64,000 nt of DNA from Sinorhizobium meliloti 4H41 (GCF_000375585.1 NZ_AQWP01000017.1:1-64000); one strand, 5' to 3'. Shown: positions 52,903-61,997, counted from the first letter of the stretch. Numbers and translations are program-made. Notes: generated from the letters alone by a model not told the origin.

Positions 52903-53531
52903 CCGAGTTCCGTACCGAACGCGCGCTTGATGCGGACGAGGCGCCGACCTTCTACCTGACGGAGGAACATCACCCCGAAGGGAGCACGATGCTCGGCTTC
53001 TGGCTCTATCTGATGAGCGACTGCCTGATCTTCGCGGTTCTCTTCGCCACCCATGCGGTTCTCGGCCGCAACTATGCCGCGGGCCCCTCACCCGCCGATC
53101 TCTTCGACCTGCCGCTCGTCGCGGTGAACACGTCGATGCTGCTTTTTTCCTCGATCACCTACGGCTTCGCCATGCTAGCGATGGAACGTTACGAGAAAAA
53201 AGCGACGCTCGCCTGGATGGCGGTCACCGCGCTCTTCGGCATCGCTTTCGTCGGGCTCGAGCTCTACGAATTCGCGCATCTGATCCATGAGGGCGCCGGA
53301 CCGCAGCGCAGCGCCTTCCTGTCCTCCTTCTTCACGCTCGTCGGCACGCACGGTCTGCACGTGACCGCCGGCATCGCCTGGATGTTCGTACTCATGGCGC
53401 AGGTCGCAAAGCGCGGGCTAATCCCGGAAAACAAGCGCCGCCTCATGTGCCTTTCGATGTTCTGGCACTTCCTCGACGTCGTCTGGATCGGCGTCTTTTC
53501 CTTCGTCTATCTGATGGGAGTTCTCGGATGA
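52899..53531 (+). CDS. cyoC: Cytochrome o ubiquinol oxidase subunit III
   Basis: 210 aa, five spans, with [34 protein letters not shown] and [19 protein letters not shown], typical of CyoC. The ATG overlaps the cyoB stop (ATGA). Confidence 0.94.
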   Translation: MTEFRTERALDADEAPTFYLTEEHHPEGSTMLGFWLYLMSDCLIFAVLFATHAVLGRNYAAGPSPADLFDLPLVAVNTSMLLFSSITYGFAMLAMERYEKKATLAWMAVTALFGIAFVGLELYEFAHLIHEGAGPQRSAFLSSFFTLVGTHGLHVTAGIAWMFVLMAQVAKRGLIPENKRRLMCLSMFWHFLDVVWIGVFSFVYLMGVLG

Positions 53532-53929
53532 GTACGCACGCACCTTCGCACGAGGACGCTTTCGAGGCCCATCATGGCCACAGCCATGGTCACGACGCGG
53601 GACACGGAACACTGAAGAGCTACGTGATCGGCTTCGTCCTCTCCGTCGTCCTGACCGCGATCCCCTTCTGGCTGGTGATGGCCGACGTTCTCGACAGCGC
53701 CGTCCTCACCGCCGCGATCATCATGGCTCTCGGGGCCGTCCAGATCGTCGTCCACATGATCTTCTTCCTGCACATGAACACCCGCTCGGAAGGCGGCTGG
53801 ACGATGATGGCGCTGATCTTCACGATCCTTCTCGTCGCCATCGCGCTTTCCGGATCGCTCTGGGTCATGCATCACCTGAACACGAACATGATGCCGATGA
53901 GCCCGGAAATGATGAAGAACATGCCGTGA
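53528..53929 (+). CDS. cyoD: Cytochrome o ubiquinol oxidase subunit IV
   Basis: 133 aa, three spans (residues ~32-52, ~60-80, ~93-115) with [21 protein letters not shown] and [17 protein letters not shown], as in CyoD. The N-terminal ~25 residues are His-rich ([13 protein letters not shown]), and the C terminus is Met-rich ([13 protein letters not shown]), echoing the CyoA tail. Overlaps cyoC by ATGA. Confidence 0.92.
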   Translation: MSTHAPSHEDAFEAHHGHSHGHDAGHGTLKSYVIGFVLSVVLTAIPFWLVMADVLDSAVLTAAIIMALGAVQIVVHMIFFLHMNTRSEGGWTMMALIFTILLVAIALSGSLWVMHHLNTNMMPMSPEMMKNMP

Positions 53930-53956
53930 AGCGGAGCTTCGCCCCCCACCGGACCC

Positions 53957-53986
53957 TCTCCCCGCCTGCGACCGCCTGCGGGGAGA
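53957..53986 (+). terminator. Hairpin after cyoD
   Basis: TCTCCCCGC-12 bases-GCGGGGAGA, a perfect nine-base stem 28 bp after the cyoD stop. No T-run; the sequence resembles a common dispersed rhizobial palindrome. Confidence 0.4.
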
Positions 53987-54043
53987 AGGCGCCGGCAGAC
54001 GGATGAGGGGCGCCAGCAGATCGAATTCAATGACAACCTTGCA

Positions 54044-54802
54044 ATGGTAGATTCTCAAGTCGAAGCCGCATCCCGACAGCACTCCCGGCTCTCTCTTGCG
54101 ATCCTCAGCATCCTCGGCCTCCTGCTCATCGCGGCTTTTGCTGCGCTCGGCACGTGGCAGCTCAATCGCCTCTCCTGGAAGCTCGACCTGATCGCCCGGG
54201 TCGAGGAGCGCGTCCAGGCGGCACCCGTGCCTGTGCCGCCCCGCAGCGACTGGCCGAACATCAGCGCCGCGCGAGACGAATACCGGCACGTCACTCTCCA
54301 CGGCCGCTTCCTCCACGAGAAGGAAACGCTGGTCTATGCCGCAACCGAGCGCGGTGCCGGCTATTGGGTCGTGACGCCGCTTGCGGCGGCCGATGGGACG
54401 ACCGTGCTCGTGAACCGCGGCTTCGTCCCGACGGAGAGGCGTGAGGCATCGACGCGGCGGGAAGGCCAGATCGAGGGCGAGGCGAAGGTCGTCGGCCTCG
54501 TGCGCATGGACGAGCCGAACGGCTCACTCCTTCAATCGAACAAGGCCGGGGAAAACCGTTGGTATTCGCGCGACGTGGGTGCGATCGCTGCGGCGCGCGG
54601 CCTCTCCGAGGTCGCGCCCTATTTTGTCGACGCGGATGCTGTCCCCAATCGCGGCGGGCTTCCCGTCGGAGGCTTGACGCGCGTCGTCTTCGCCAACAAT
54701 CACCTCGTTTATGCCGTCACATGGTACGGTCTCGCGGCCATGACGGTAGGTATGCTGGTGATTTTGTGGAGGACGGCGAGGAGATCGGCCGGCGCGGCGT
54801 AA
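54044..54802 (+). CDS. SURF1 family protein
   Basis: 252 aa. N-terminal span SLAILSILGLLLIAAFAALGTWQLNRLSWKLDLIARVEERV with the GTWQL/R-K signature, periplasmic SURF1 domain with RPRSDWPN-like and VNRGFVPTERR segments, and C-terminal LVYAVTWYGLAAMTVGMLVIL span. SURF1 aids haem insertion into haem-copper oxidases, in line with the cyo operon before it. RBS is weak. Confidence 0.9.
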   Translation: MVDSQVEAASRQHSRLSLAILSILGLLLIAAFAALGTWQLNRLSWKLDLIARVEERVQAAPVPVPPRSDWPNISAARDEYRHVTLHGRFLHEKETLVYAATERGAGYWVVTPLAAADGTTVLVNRGFVPTERREASTRREGQIEGEAKVVGLVRMDEPNGSLLQSNKAGENRWYSRDVGAIAAARGLSEVAPYFVDADAVPNRGGLPVGGLTRVVFANNHLVYAVTWYGLAAMTVGMLVILWRTARRSAGAA

Positions 54803-54822
54803 CGGCCGCGCCGGCCAAGACA

Positions 54823-55362
54823 TCAATTCGCGGAGTTGAGGGTCATCGATGTGCCCGCGGCCGCGACGTTGAGACCGAGCTGGCCGGTGACGCTGACCGT
54901 CTGGAGGTGGATGGAGCCGGAGGTGCCGCCGACAAGGACGTTGGCCCCCACGCCCGCACCGAGCGTCGCCTCGGCGCTCGCGCCCTTATAGATACCGCTC
55001 AAAGAACCATGGTGGTAGCCTGCCGTCGGCGCGAACACGGCCCAGATCAACCGGCTGCGCATCGTGAAACCCACGTCGATCCCGAGTTTGCGAATTTCTC
55101 CCGTGTAGCGATCCTCGATCACGTCGCCGCCCAGCGACCGGAAAGCGCACTCGACCTCTTTGGACGAACCGAGCACGTAGCCGGCGCCGCCGCCGATGTC
55201 GCATTCCAGATAGCCTATCTTCACACCGCCGCGCGCGTCCTGCACCGCCGGCGGTGGCGCCGGCTCCCGATAGGTCAGATCGGCGGCATCGGCGGCATTG
55301 GCGCCCGCGGCGGCAAACGCGATCGTGACCGCGAAAAACGCCTTGGCGAGAGTCTTTTTCAT
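54823..55362 (-). CDS. DUF992 domain protein, secreted
   Basis: 179 aa. Signal peptide ends near GANAA (residue ~23). VKIGYLECDIGGGAGYVLGSSKEVECAF, GLDVGFTMRS-like IGIDVGFTMRSRLIWAVFAP and YKGASAEATLGAGVGANVLVGG are DUF992 hallmarks. Periplasmic or outer-membrane associated, function unknown. AAGGAG before the ATG. Convergent with the SURF1 gene. Confidence 0.85.
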   Translation of the reverse strand: MKKTLAKAFFAVTIAFAAAGANAADAADLTYREPAPPPAVQDARGGVKIGYLECDIGGGAGYVLGSSKEVECAFRSLGGDVIEDRYTGEIRKLGIDVGFTMRSRLIWAVFAPTAGYHHGSLSGIYKGASAEATLGAGVGANVLVGGTSGSIHLQTVSVTGQLGLNVAAAGTSMTLNSAN

Positions 55363-55604
55363 GCATCTTCTCCTTTTCGGCTCATGATCGGCAGAAACCC
55401 CGGCCGATCGTCCGAAACAAATTCAGTAATGTCAGCCGCACGGAAAGCTATCGTGCCGCTATGCCTGCCACTCAGGCGGGCTCACGTTTTCGTTGCATTG
55501 AGACGATTCGGAGGCAGGCTCGACAACAACTTACTTTTGCGCAGAAGTGTTGCCTTTCGGCCAAAGCCTGAAGCGCGACGCCTCGAACGGATTTGCCACG
55601 CGCA

Positions 55605-56213
55605 TCAGCCGCCGTTGACGAGATTGAGGATGAGCTGGTGAACATTGCCGCCGTCGCTGAGCTCGGCCCTGTCGAAGTCGCGGCTCTTCTGTCTTTGCAT
55701 GCGGGAGATTTCGCCGAGCCGCTTCGTCATTTCGGATTTGATCTTGCGGCATTGGGGATCGTCGGCAACGGTGAGGCCCACGGTGGCGGCCTCGATGGCG
55801 CTCACCATCTCCTTGATGAAGTCGCCATGGACCAGCTCATGCTTTCTCACGCCGGCGATGAAGGTCTGCCAGCGGCCCTCAATATTAGCCGGCAGCTTTC
55901 CGGCAAGCTTCGGCAGCGTATAGGTGATGGTGAGCTTCGGCAGCGCCGACGCGAGCACGCAGGCCCCGTCTCGCTCCTCATATTTCCGCCTCCAGGTGAG
56001 TTTGAAGCTCGTATGGGCGATCGCGCGCCCGAGGCCGCCCACCTGCGGTCCTCGTTCGCCGATGGAAGCATAGAGCTCCGGCCCGGACTGCCCGGTGATC
56101 GCGTAAGTCTCTGTCTTTTCGACCGCCCGCCATTCCCCGCGGGCCGCCGCCGGCACCAGCAGAAGACAGGCCAACAGAAAACAAGTTCGACGGCCCGCCA
56201 AGCCACCCCCCAC
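55605..56213 (-). CDS. DUF922 domain protein, putative secreted Zn-dependent protease
   Basis: 202 aa with a GTG start at 56213 (AAGG four bases upstream) and a signal peptide ending near AAARGE (residue ~26). VRKHELVHGDFIKEM (residues ~122-136) carries an HExxH-like motif, HELVH, for zinc. Length and DUF922 organisation agree with rhizobial homologues. Proteolytic activity is suggested only by the motif. Confidence 0.8.
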   Translation of the reverse strand: MGGGLAGRRTCFLLACLLLVPAAARGEWRAVEKTETYAITGQSGPELYASIGERGPQVGGLGRAIAHTSFKLTWRRKYEERDGACVLASALPKLTITYTLPKLAGKLPANIEGRWQTFIAGVRKHELVHGDFIKEMVSAIEAATVGLTVADDPQCRKIKSEMTKRLGEISRMQRQKSRDFDRAELSDGGNVHQLILNLVNGG

Positions 56214-56300
56214 GAAACCTTCATTGAATGCGGGCGCAACCTAACGGGGATGGGCCCGGCTTTCAATCGTCCCGATCTGCCCCTTCGCGGCAGCTGCCGG

Positions 56301-56762
56301 TCAGACGCTGCTCAACAGGAGACTGGTCTCGCTGTTGGCCACGCCGTCGATCATTCGCACCTCGCGCAGGATCCGGTCGAATTCGGAGAGGTTAGCTGCC
56401 CGTATGTTGGCGACCAGATCCCAGTTGCCGTTGGTGGTGTGCAGCGTATAAATCTCCGGCATGCCGCGCAGTTTGCGAACAACCTGCGTCGTCGACTTCC
56501 CCACAACCTCGATCATCATCACCGCATGAACCGTGTTCAGGTCGTAGTCTTCCCTGACGCGCACCGTGAATCCGAGAAGCGTCCCGGTCTCCAGCAGGCG
56601 ATCCAGGCGATTTTGCACGGTGCCACGCGCCACACCCAGCGCGTCGGAAAGTTTGGAAAGAGATGCCCGGCCGTCGGCGCGCAGATGCGCAATGATCCGG
56701 CGGTCCAGATCATCCGGGGTGTATTTTGCAACGACGGAATCGCCAACCGCTGTTCTGCTCAT
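56301..56762 (-). CDS. Lrp/AsnC family transcriptional regulator
   Basis: 153 aa. LDRRIIAHLRADGRASLSKLSDALGVARGTVQNRLDRLLETGTLLGFTV is the Lrp winged helix; the rest is an RAM ligand domain. Divergent from the ornithine cyclodeaminase gene, so it probably controls that gene in response to an amino acid such as ornithine or arginine. ATG at 56762 preferred; a TTG at 56771 is an alternative. Confidence 0.9.
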   Translation of the reverse strand: MSRTAVGDSVVAKYTPDDLDRRIIAHLRADGRASLSKLSDALGVARGTVQNRLDRLLETGTLLGFTVRVREDYDLNTVHAVMMIEVVGKSTTQVVRKLRGMPEIYTLHTTNGNWDLVANIRAANLSEFDRILREVRMIDGVANSETSLLLSSV

Positions 56763-56793
56763 ATTGCACAATCCGACTGGAAAAATCGCTCAA

Positions 56794-56805
56794 TTCGGTG
56801 CCGAA
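56794..56805. promoter_or_regulatory. Candidate Lrp-type dyad
   Basis: TTCGG-TG-CCGAA is a perfect dyad within AT-rich sequence between the divergent regulator and cyclodeaminase genes; a plausible operator for the Lrp-type protein. Confidence 0.4.
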
Positions 56806-56888
56806 AATAGCACATTTTTGCGCTTTCGACCAGCGCGCGCAATCGCTACCCTGTCCTGGAGTACAGCAAGCCGCCAAGAGGAATCTCC

Positions 56889-57956
56889 ATGTTCTCCCCG
56901 CTTCCTTCAGCCAAGGCCATGGTCCCCTTCGTCAGCGTCGACAACATGATGCGCCTCGTGCATCACCTCGGTGTGGAAACGGTTCTGGCGGAACTCACGG
57001 ATGCCATCGAGGCGGATTTCCGCCGCTGGGAAAGTTTCGACAAGACGCCGCGCGTCGCCAGCCACTCGCGCGACGGCGTGATCGAGCTGATGCCGACGTC
57101 GGACGGCAGGATCTACAGTTTCAAATATGTCAACGGTCACCCGAAGAACACCGCCGAGGGGCTGCAGACGGTGACTGCATTCGGGCTGCTCGCCGAGGTT
57201 TCGACGGGCTATCCGGCACTGCTGACCGAGATGACGATACTGACGGCGCTTAGAACTGCCGCAACCTCGGCAATGGCTGCCCGGCACCTGGCGCCGAAGA
57301 ATGCACGCACCATGGCTATGATTGGCAACGGCGCGCAGGCCGAGTTCCAGGCCCTGGCGATGAAGGCCGTCTGTGGCATCGACAGCATCCGCCTTTACGA
57401 TATCGACCCCCGTGCAACGGAAAAGGCCGCCCGCAACCTCGACGGTTCCGGGCTGAAGATCGTGTCCTGCAGGTCCGCGCAGGAAGCGATCGAAGGCGCC
57501 GAGATCGTTACCACCTGTACGGCCGACAAGCAGTTCGCCACGATTCTCACCGACAACATGGTCGGCGCCGGTATCCACATCAACGCAATCGGCGGCGATT
57601 GCCCCGGCAAGACGGAATTGCATTGCGATATCCTGAAGCGCTCGGACGTCTTCGTCGAATATCCGCCGCAGACCCGGATCGAGGGCGAAATCCAGCAGAT
57701 GGCATCCGATTTTCCCGTGACCGAATTCTGGAAGGTCGTCACGGGCGAGGCGCAGGGCCGGCGCGACGCCCGCCAGATCACCCTCTTCGACAGTGTCGGC
57801 TTCGCGATCGAGGATTTCTCTGCGCTCCGCTACGTCCGCGATCGCCTCCCCGGAACCGACTTCTATCAGAACCTTGACATGATCGCCGACCCGGACGACC
57901 CGCGCGACCTGTTCGGCATGCTGCTGCGGGCAAAAGAGAGCGAAGAAGCCGTCTGA
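56889..57956 (+). CDS. Ornithine cyclodeaminase
   Basis: 355 aa, Ocd/mu-crystallin family. KYVNGHPKNTAEGLQTVTAFGLLAEVSTGYPALLTEMTILTALRTAATSAMAARHLAPKNARTMAMIGNGAQAEFQALAM contains the ornithine-site Lys/Arg residues and the GNGAQAE nucleotide-binding turn; INAIGGDCPGKTELH supplies the catalytic Asp. Converts L-ornithine to L-proline and ammonia with NAD. AGGA precedes the ATG. Likely regulated by the divergent Lrp protein. Confidence 0.92.
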   Translation: MFSPLPSAKAMVPFVSVDNMMRLVHHLGVETVLAELTDAIEADFRRWESFDKTPRVASHSRDGVIELMPTSDGRIYSFKYVNGHPKNTAEGLQTVTAFGLLAEVSTGYPALLTEMTILTALRTAATSAMAARHLAPKNARTMAMIGNGAQAEFQALAMKAVCGIDSIRLYDIDPRATEKAARNLDGSGLKIVSCRSAQEAIEGAEIVTTCTADKQFATILTDNMVGAGIHINAIGGDCPGKTELHCDILKRSDVFVEYPPQTRIEGEIQQMASDFPVTEFWKVVTGEAQGRRDARQITLFDSVGFAIEDFSALRYVRDRLPGTDFYQNLDMIADPDDPRDLFGMLLRAKESEEAV

Positions 57957-57977
57957 GCCCTGTCGAGATTCGAGCCA

Positions 57978-58045
57978 CCCGCCGCCGCTTGTTTGATTTC
58001 CTCATTCCTGTGCTCGTTGTTTAGCCCGGACACAGGGACGAGTGC
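57978..58045. repeat. Internally deleted RIME-like repeat with flank
   Basis: The flank CCGCCGCTTGTTTGATTTCC and start CTCATTCCTGTGCTCGT match the reverse complement of copy A and its flank (170-220), then the sequence jumps to TGTTTAGCCCGGACACAGGG, equal to the far side of copy A (75-95). The central ~70 bp is missing. Confidence 0.65.
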
Positions 58046-58100
58046 GGAGAGAGTGCGGTCCCTCGGCGCGCTTCATTGCGTCACAGGTTGACCATCCCTC
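58041..58100. repeat. Secondary repeat unit, copy 1
   Basis: GCGGAGAGAGTGCGGTCCCTCGGCGCGCTTCATTGCGTCACAGGTTGACCATCCC. It recurs at 58591-58650 with few changes, and its first ~38 bases recur at 58261 and 58338. Confidence 0.75.
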
Positions 58101-58145
58101 GCATATTCGCAAGCGAATGTCGTAGTAGCCGCACATCCCCGGTCC

Positions 58146-58261
58146 CTCATTCCTGTGCTCGTCACAGGAATCCAGCCAGACCAAGTCCTTGGGCTGAAAG
58201 AACCCTTCGCGCGCCGCAGACGCGGCGCTGCTGGATCCCTGTGACGAGCACAGGGATGAGG
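58146..58261. repeat. RIME-like palindromic repeat, copy B
   Basis: Terminal hairpins ATTCCTGTG-CTCGT-CACAGGAAT and ATCCCTGTG-ACGAG-CACAGGGAT flank a GGGCTGAAAG core and a GCGCCGC-AGAC-GCGGCGC hairpin. Nearly identical to copy C and to the reverse complement of copy A. Preceded by GTAGTAGCCGCACATCCC, which also precedes copy C. Confidence 0.85.
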
Positions 58262-58395
58262 TGGAGAGGGTGTGGTCCCTCGGCGCGTTTCATAAACCGT
58301 GAAGACAACGAGGCGGCGCGCGTCCCTGTGATGAGGGCGGAGAGGGTGCGGTCCCTCGGCGCGCTTCATAAACCGTGAAGATAGCGAGGCGGCGC
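58261..58395 (+). repeat. Two direct ~67-bp repeat units
   Basis: GGAGAGGGTG(T/C)GGTCCCTCGGCGCG(T/C)TTCATAAACCGTGAAGA(C/T)A(A/G)CGAGGCGGCGCG occurs twice in tandem, separated by a short CACAGGGA-type remnant. They share the first ~38 bases with the units at 58041 and 58591. Confidence 0.75.
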
Positions 58396-58474
58396 GGACG
58401 GTCGCGGGTCACACCCGTATACAGCGTCCCGTTTCGCTTCGATGCGAGAATGTAGTAGCCGCACATCCCGATCC

Positions 58475-58591
58475 CTCATTCCTGTGCTTGTCACAGGAAT
58501 CCAGCCAGGCCAAGTCCTTGGGCTGAAAGAACGCTTTCCGCGCCGCAGACGCGGCGCTGCTCTCATCCCTGTGACGAGCACAACGATGAGG
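58475..58591. repeat. RIME-like palindromic repeat, copy C
   Basis: Same layout as copy B, in the same orientation, with about a dozen differences including a mutated right terminal hairpin (GTGACGAGCACAACGATGAG). Followed by secondary unit 58591-58650. Confidence 0.85.
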
Positions 58592-58650
58592 ACGGAGAGG
58601 GTGCGGTCCCTCGGCGCGATTCATTGCGTCACAGGTTGACCATTCCCCGC
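58591..58650. repeat. Secondary repeat unit, copy 4
   Basis: ACGGAGAGGGTGCGGTCCCTCGGCGCGATTCATTGCGTCACAGGTTGACCATTCCCCG matches 58041-58100. Confidence 0.75.
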
Positions 58651-58665
58651 CCGGGCGGCACCGCT

Positions 58666-58923
58666 TCACCTGGCCTGCAGACGCAACATCGCCTTTCGAG
58701 CGTCCTCGACGAGCGCATGGCCGGGATGACGGCGGATGAAGCGCTCGTAGGCCTCCACCGTATTTTCCGCCTGTGCGGCCTCGAACTCCGATCGCACGGC
58801 CCGCTCGTAGTCGGGTGGCTTCTGCATATCCGCTCCGCCTGGTTTCATCGCGCCTTGCGCCATGGCCGGAGACATTGCCGTAAATCCCAGCACAAGCAAC
58901 TGCGCAATTTTGCGAAATGTCAC
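58666..58923 (-). CDS. Small secreted hypothetical protein
   Basis: 85 aa with a GTG start at 58923, chosen because GGAG lies six bases before it and a proper signal peptide follows (FRKIAQLLVLGFTAMSPAMAQ, cut near residue 22). The mature part KPPDYERAVRSEFEAAQAENTVEAYERFIRRHPGHALVEDARKAML looks like a TPR/Sel1-like helical repeat. Function unknown. Divergent from the metalloprotease gene. Confidence 0.6.
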   Translation of the reverse strand: MTFRKIAQLLVLGFTAMSPAMAQGAMKPGGADMQKPPDYERAVRSEFEAAQAENTVEAYERFIRRHPGHALVEDARKAMLRLQAR

Positions 58924-59016
58924 GAACCGCTCCAATTTTACGGCATCCCTACGATAATAGTAGCCAATGTCGCTGATAATTGCTAATCGGAACAACAACA
59001 ATAGCGGGAATTTCGA

Positions 59017-60549
59017 ATGAGCGGCACCGGGAAGTCTCTTAAGTTCGTCAAAGCAACCGGAAACAGCGTCGTTGATTCGTTGCTAACAGGAGACGCATGG
59101 GTCGGCACGATAACCTACGCATTCCCGACATGGCGCGGAAGCTACAGCCACGGGTTCGACAAATACTACGGGTTTACTTCGATATCGGCGGCACAGGCGC
59201 AAACAGCGCTTTTCGCCATGGAGCAATCCTACGGTTCGGCGGCCAATGACGGCTTTTCGGTCGAGGGATTCACCAATGCCAGCTTCAAGGCGGGAAGCGC
59301 CAGCACCGCGACAATCCGGTTCGCGCAATCGTGGCTGCCGGACACCGCCTATGCTTACCTGCCTGCGCTCGATGCCTCCGGCGGCGACATTTGGTTCGGC
59401 ACGGCCTATGCCGGCACGGCGGACGACTACCGCAAGCCGGTCGCGGGCAATTACGCATGGCACACGCTCCTGCACGAGCTCGGCCACGCACTCGGCCTGA
59501 AGCACGGCCATGAAGGGGACGTCTACGGCGCCTCGCCCGCACGATACGACTCGATCGAATATTCGATCATGACCTATCGCGGCTATATCGGCGCCGACGA
59601 GGGCTACTATTACGAGCAGTTCGGCGCGCCGCAGACCTTCATGATGGCCGACATCGCCGCGCTTCAGGAAATGTACGGCGCCGATTTCACGACCAATGCC
59701 GGCAATACGGTGTATAAGTGGACGCCGGGCAGCGGCACCACTTTCGTGAACGGCGGAGCCGGGATCTCGCCCGGCGCGAACCGCATCTTCGCAACCATCT
59801 GGGACGGCGGCGGCAACGACACCTACGATTTGAGCGCCTATACCAACGCCCTCAAAATCGATCTCAGGCCGGGCAGCGCTTCGACCTTCAGCATCGACCA
59901 GCTGGCCTGGCTCGGCGGCGGCCCGAATGGCGGCTTTGCTGCCGGCAACATTTTCAATGCGCTGCTTTACCATGGCGATGCGCGCTCGCTGATCGAAAAC
60001 GTCAAGGGAGGCTCGTCCGGCGACACGATCATGGGCAACCAGGCAGCCAATGTGCTGTGGGGTTACGGGGGCAATGACAGGCTGAACGGCGACACGGGCA
60101 ACGACACGCTCTATGGCGGCTCCGGTTCCGACAGAATCTACGGCGGAAAAGGCAACGACAAGCTTTACGGCGAATCCGGCAACGACCTGCTCTATGCCGC
60201 CGCGGGCGCGGACCGTCTGAACGGGGGCAGCGGGAGCGACAGCTTCACGTTCAAGGCGCTCTCCGATTCGACGGTCGCAAAGTCCGGGCGCGACACCATT
60301 TTCGATTTCACGGCAAAGTCCGACAGGATCGATCTCTCTGCGATCGATGCCAATACCTCCTCCGCCGGCGACCAGGCGTTTGTCTTCGTCGGAAGCGCCG
60401 CCTTCGGCGGCAAGAAGGGTGAGCTACGCTATGTCCGCGATGTCTCCGACACTTATATCTACGGCGATGTGAACGGCGACAGGAAGGCGGATTTCGCGAT
60501 TCACCTGGATGATGCCGTCACCCTCCAGAAGGGCTATTTCGTCCTCTAG
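59017..60549 (+). CDS. Serralysin-like RTX metalloprotease (M10B)
   Basis: 510 aa, no signal peptide, as expected for type I export. Zinc site HELGHALGLKH (residues 153-163) and Met-turn YSIMTY (182-187) define a metzincin of the serralysin group. C-terminal glycine-rich nonapeptides (GGNDRLNGD, GNDTLYGGS, GSDRIYGGK, GNDKLYGES, GNDLLYAAA, GADRLNGGS) bind calcium, and the protein ends in a hydrophobic YFVL typical of the uncleaved export signal. No inhibitor or secretion gene is adjacent; the PrtDE-like pair at 36-39 kb could export it. Confidence 0.9.
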   Translation: MSGTGKSLKFVKATGNSVVDSLLTGDAWVGTITYAFPTWRGSYSHGFDKYYGFTSISAAQAQTALFAMEQSYGSAANDGFSVEGFTNASFKAGSASTATIRFAQSWLPDTAYAYLPALDASGGDIWFGTAYAGTADDYRKPVAGNYAWHTLLHELGHALGLKHGHEGDVYGASPARYDSIEYSIMTYRGYIGADEGYYYEQFGAPQTFMMADIAALQEMYGADFTTNAGNTVYKWTPGSGTTFVNGGAGISPGANRIFATIWDGGGNDTYDLSAYTNALKIDLRPGSASTFSIDQLAWLGGGPNGGFAAGNIFNALLYHGDARSLIENVKGGSSGDTIMGNQAANVLWGYGGNDRLNGDTGNDTLYGGSGSDRIYGGKGNDKLYGESGNDLLYAAAGADRLNGGSGSDSFTFKALSDSTVAKSGRDTIFDFTAKSDRIDLSAIDANTSSAGDQAFVFVGSAAFGGKKGELRYVRDVSDTYIYGDVNGDRKADFAIHLDDAVTLQKGYFVL

Positions 60550-60878
60550 ACCACCTGAACCGGCTGGACACACGCAGGACCACCCACTCCTTGCAGCATC
60601 GCATCTTGCATTCGAAAGCAAGTGGCCGCGCTGCTGCAGGGGGCGCGGCACCGCAGGACGTTCGACGCGACGCCTGCGGCCGGCGTCGACGGGCATCGGA
60701 GTATCCCATCGGCCTGATTTGCAGTGACAAACCCGCTTCCCTATTTGCCGCAGCCCCGCTAGCATGAGAAAGAGAAGCAATTTCAAGTTGCGCCGTTCGA
60801 AGTGAAGGGGTGGCTTGAGCCGAGATAGATGGTGTGATCCACGCGACGCGTGCGGGGTCCGCTTGAGGGGAGCATTGC
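60550..60878. other. Intergenic stretch without recognised features
   Basis: About 329 bp between the metalloprotease and RND adaptor genes. Apart from GAGGGGAG serving as RBS for the adaptor I see no gene, strong hairpin or recognisable operator. Confidence 0.5.
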
Positions 60879-61997
60879 ATGCGTATTTCGAGAATTCTGG
60901 CTGCCGGTCTGACTTGCGGACTGCTCGCCGGCAGCGTCGTGGCGCAAAATGCGAATGCGCAACAGCCGCCTCCCTCGGTTACCGTCGCGCCGGCCGCGGT
61001 CATGGACCTGCGCGAAAGCGTCGACCTGACCGGCAAGGTCGTCGCTGTTCAGAAGGTGGACATCCGCGCCCGCGTGTCCGGATTTCTCGAGAAGGTCAAT
61101 TTCGAGGATGGGCAGAAGGTCTCGGCGGGAACGGTCCTTTACCAAGTGGAAGACGGTGCCTATCGCGCCGCGCTGCAGGAGATCGACGGTTCGATCGCGG
61201 CAGCGGAGGCTCAACGGGACCTCGCCGTTCTCGAACGTGACCGTGCCCAGCGGTTGATCTCCACCAATACGGTCGCGCAGGCGACGCTCGACACTGCGAA
61301 TGCGCAACTGAAGAAGGCCGAGGCCGATATACTGCGCCTCAAGGGCAGTAAGCAGAATGCCGAGCTCAATCTTTCCTACACGAAAATCCTCGCGCCGTTC
61401 GACGGCGTCGTCGGCCTGACCAGCGTCGATGTCGGCGCACTCGTCACGCCGGACAGCGGAGCGCTCGTGACGCTGACGCGTCTCGACCCGATCTATGTCG
61501 AGTTTCCTGTCGCGACGTCCCTTTATTTCTCCTACCGCGAGCGCGTCGAAAAAGGTGAGATGTCGGCTGGCGCCAATGTCAGCATCACGCTTCCGAACGG
61601 TACCGATTACCCGGAGAAAGGCACAATAGACTTCGTCGCGAGCACGGTCTCGCAAGGGACGGACACCGTTACGGTTCGCGCCGAGTTTCCCAATCCCGGC
61701 GGGACGCTTCTCGACGGGACGCTCGTCAGGGTCGTTCTCGAGCAGTCCGATCCCCAGGACGTGCTGGCCGTACCGCAGCAGGCGGTCCAGCGCGACCAGC
61801 AGGGCGCCTTCGTCATGGTGGTCGACGCCAACTCCAAGGTCGAGCTTCGCCGCGTCGACGTCAGCCGCTCCAGCCGCGGCCAGGCGGTCGTCGCCAAGGG
61901 ACTGAAGGAGGGAGAAAACGTCATAACCGAGGGTGTGGGCAAGGTCCGGCCGGGCATCGTGGTGGACGCCGTCGCCGCAACCACGACGGGTGGCTGA
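60879..61997 (+). CDS. RND efflux periplasmic adaptor (MFP family)
   Basis: 372 aa. Signal peptide (ILAAGLTCGLLAGSVVAQ, cut near residue 23), lipoyl domain VDIRARVSGFLEKVNFEDGQKVSAGTVLYQVEDGAY, alpha-hairpin (residues ~90-165), second lipoyl half LSYTKILAPFDGVVGLTSVDVGALV and beta-barrel. AcrA/MexA-like. Bridges the RND permease encoded 3 bp downstream to an outer-membrane channel not in the window. GAGGGGAG before the ATG. Confidence 0.92.
   Translation: MRISRILAAGLTCGLLAGSVVAQNANAQQPPPSVTVAPAAVMDLRESVDLTGKVVAVQKVDIRARVSGFLEKVNFEDGQKVSAGTVLYQVEDGAYRAALQEIDGSIAAAEAQRDLAVLERDRAQRLISTNTVAQATLDTANAQLKKAEADILRLKGSKQNAELNLSYTKILAPFDGVVGLTSVDVGALVTPDSGALVTLTRLDPIYVEFPVATSLYFSYRERVEKGEMSAGANVSITLPNGTDYPEKGTIDFVASTVSQGTDTVTVRAEFPNPGGTLLDGTLVRVVLEQSDPQDVLAVPQQAVQRDQQGAFVMVVDANSKVELRRVDVSRSSRGQAVVAKGLKEGENVITEGVGKVRPGIVVDAVAATTTGG

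Noticed and set aside
50845..53091. Very long open frame on the minus strand opposite cyoB and cyoC
   Set aside because: High GC leaves antisense frames open. The translation is Glu/Asp/Arg/His-rich without homology, while the plus strand encodes textbook oxidase subunits.
58988..59017. GGAAC followed by TT just before the metalloprotease gene
   Set aside because: The predicted transcript start would fall at or after the start codon, so it cannot serve as a normal promoter.
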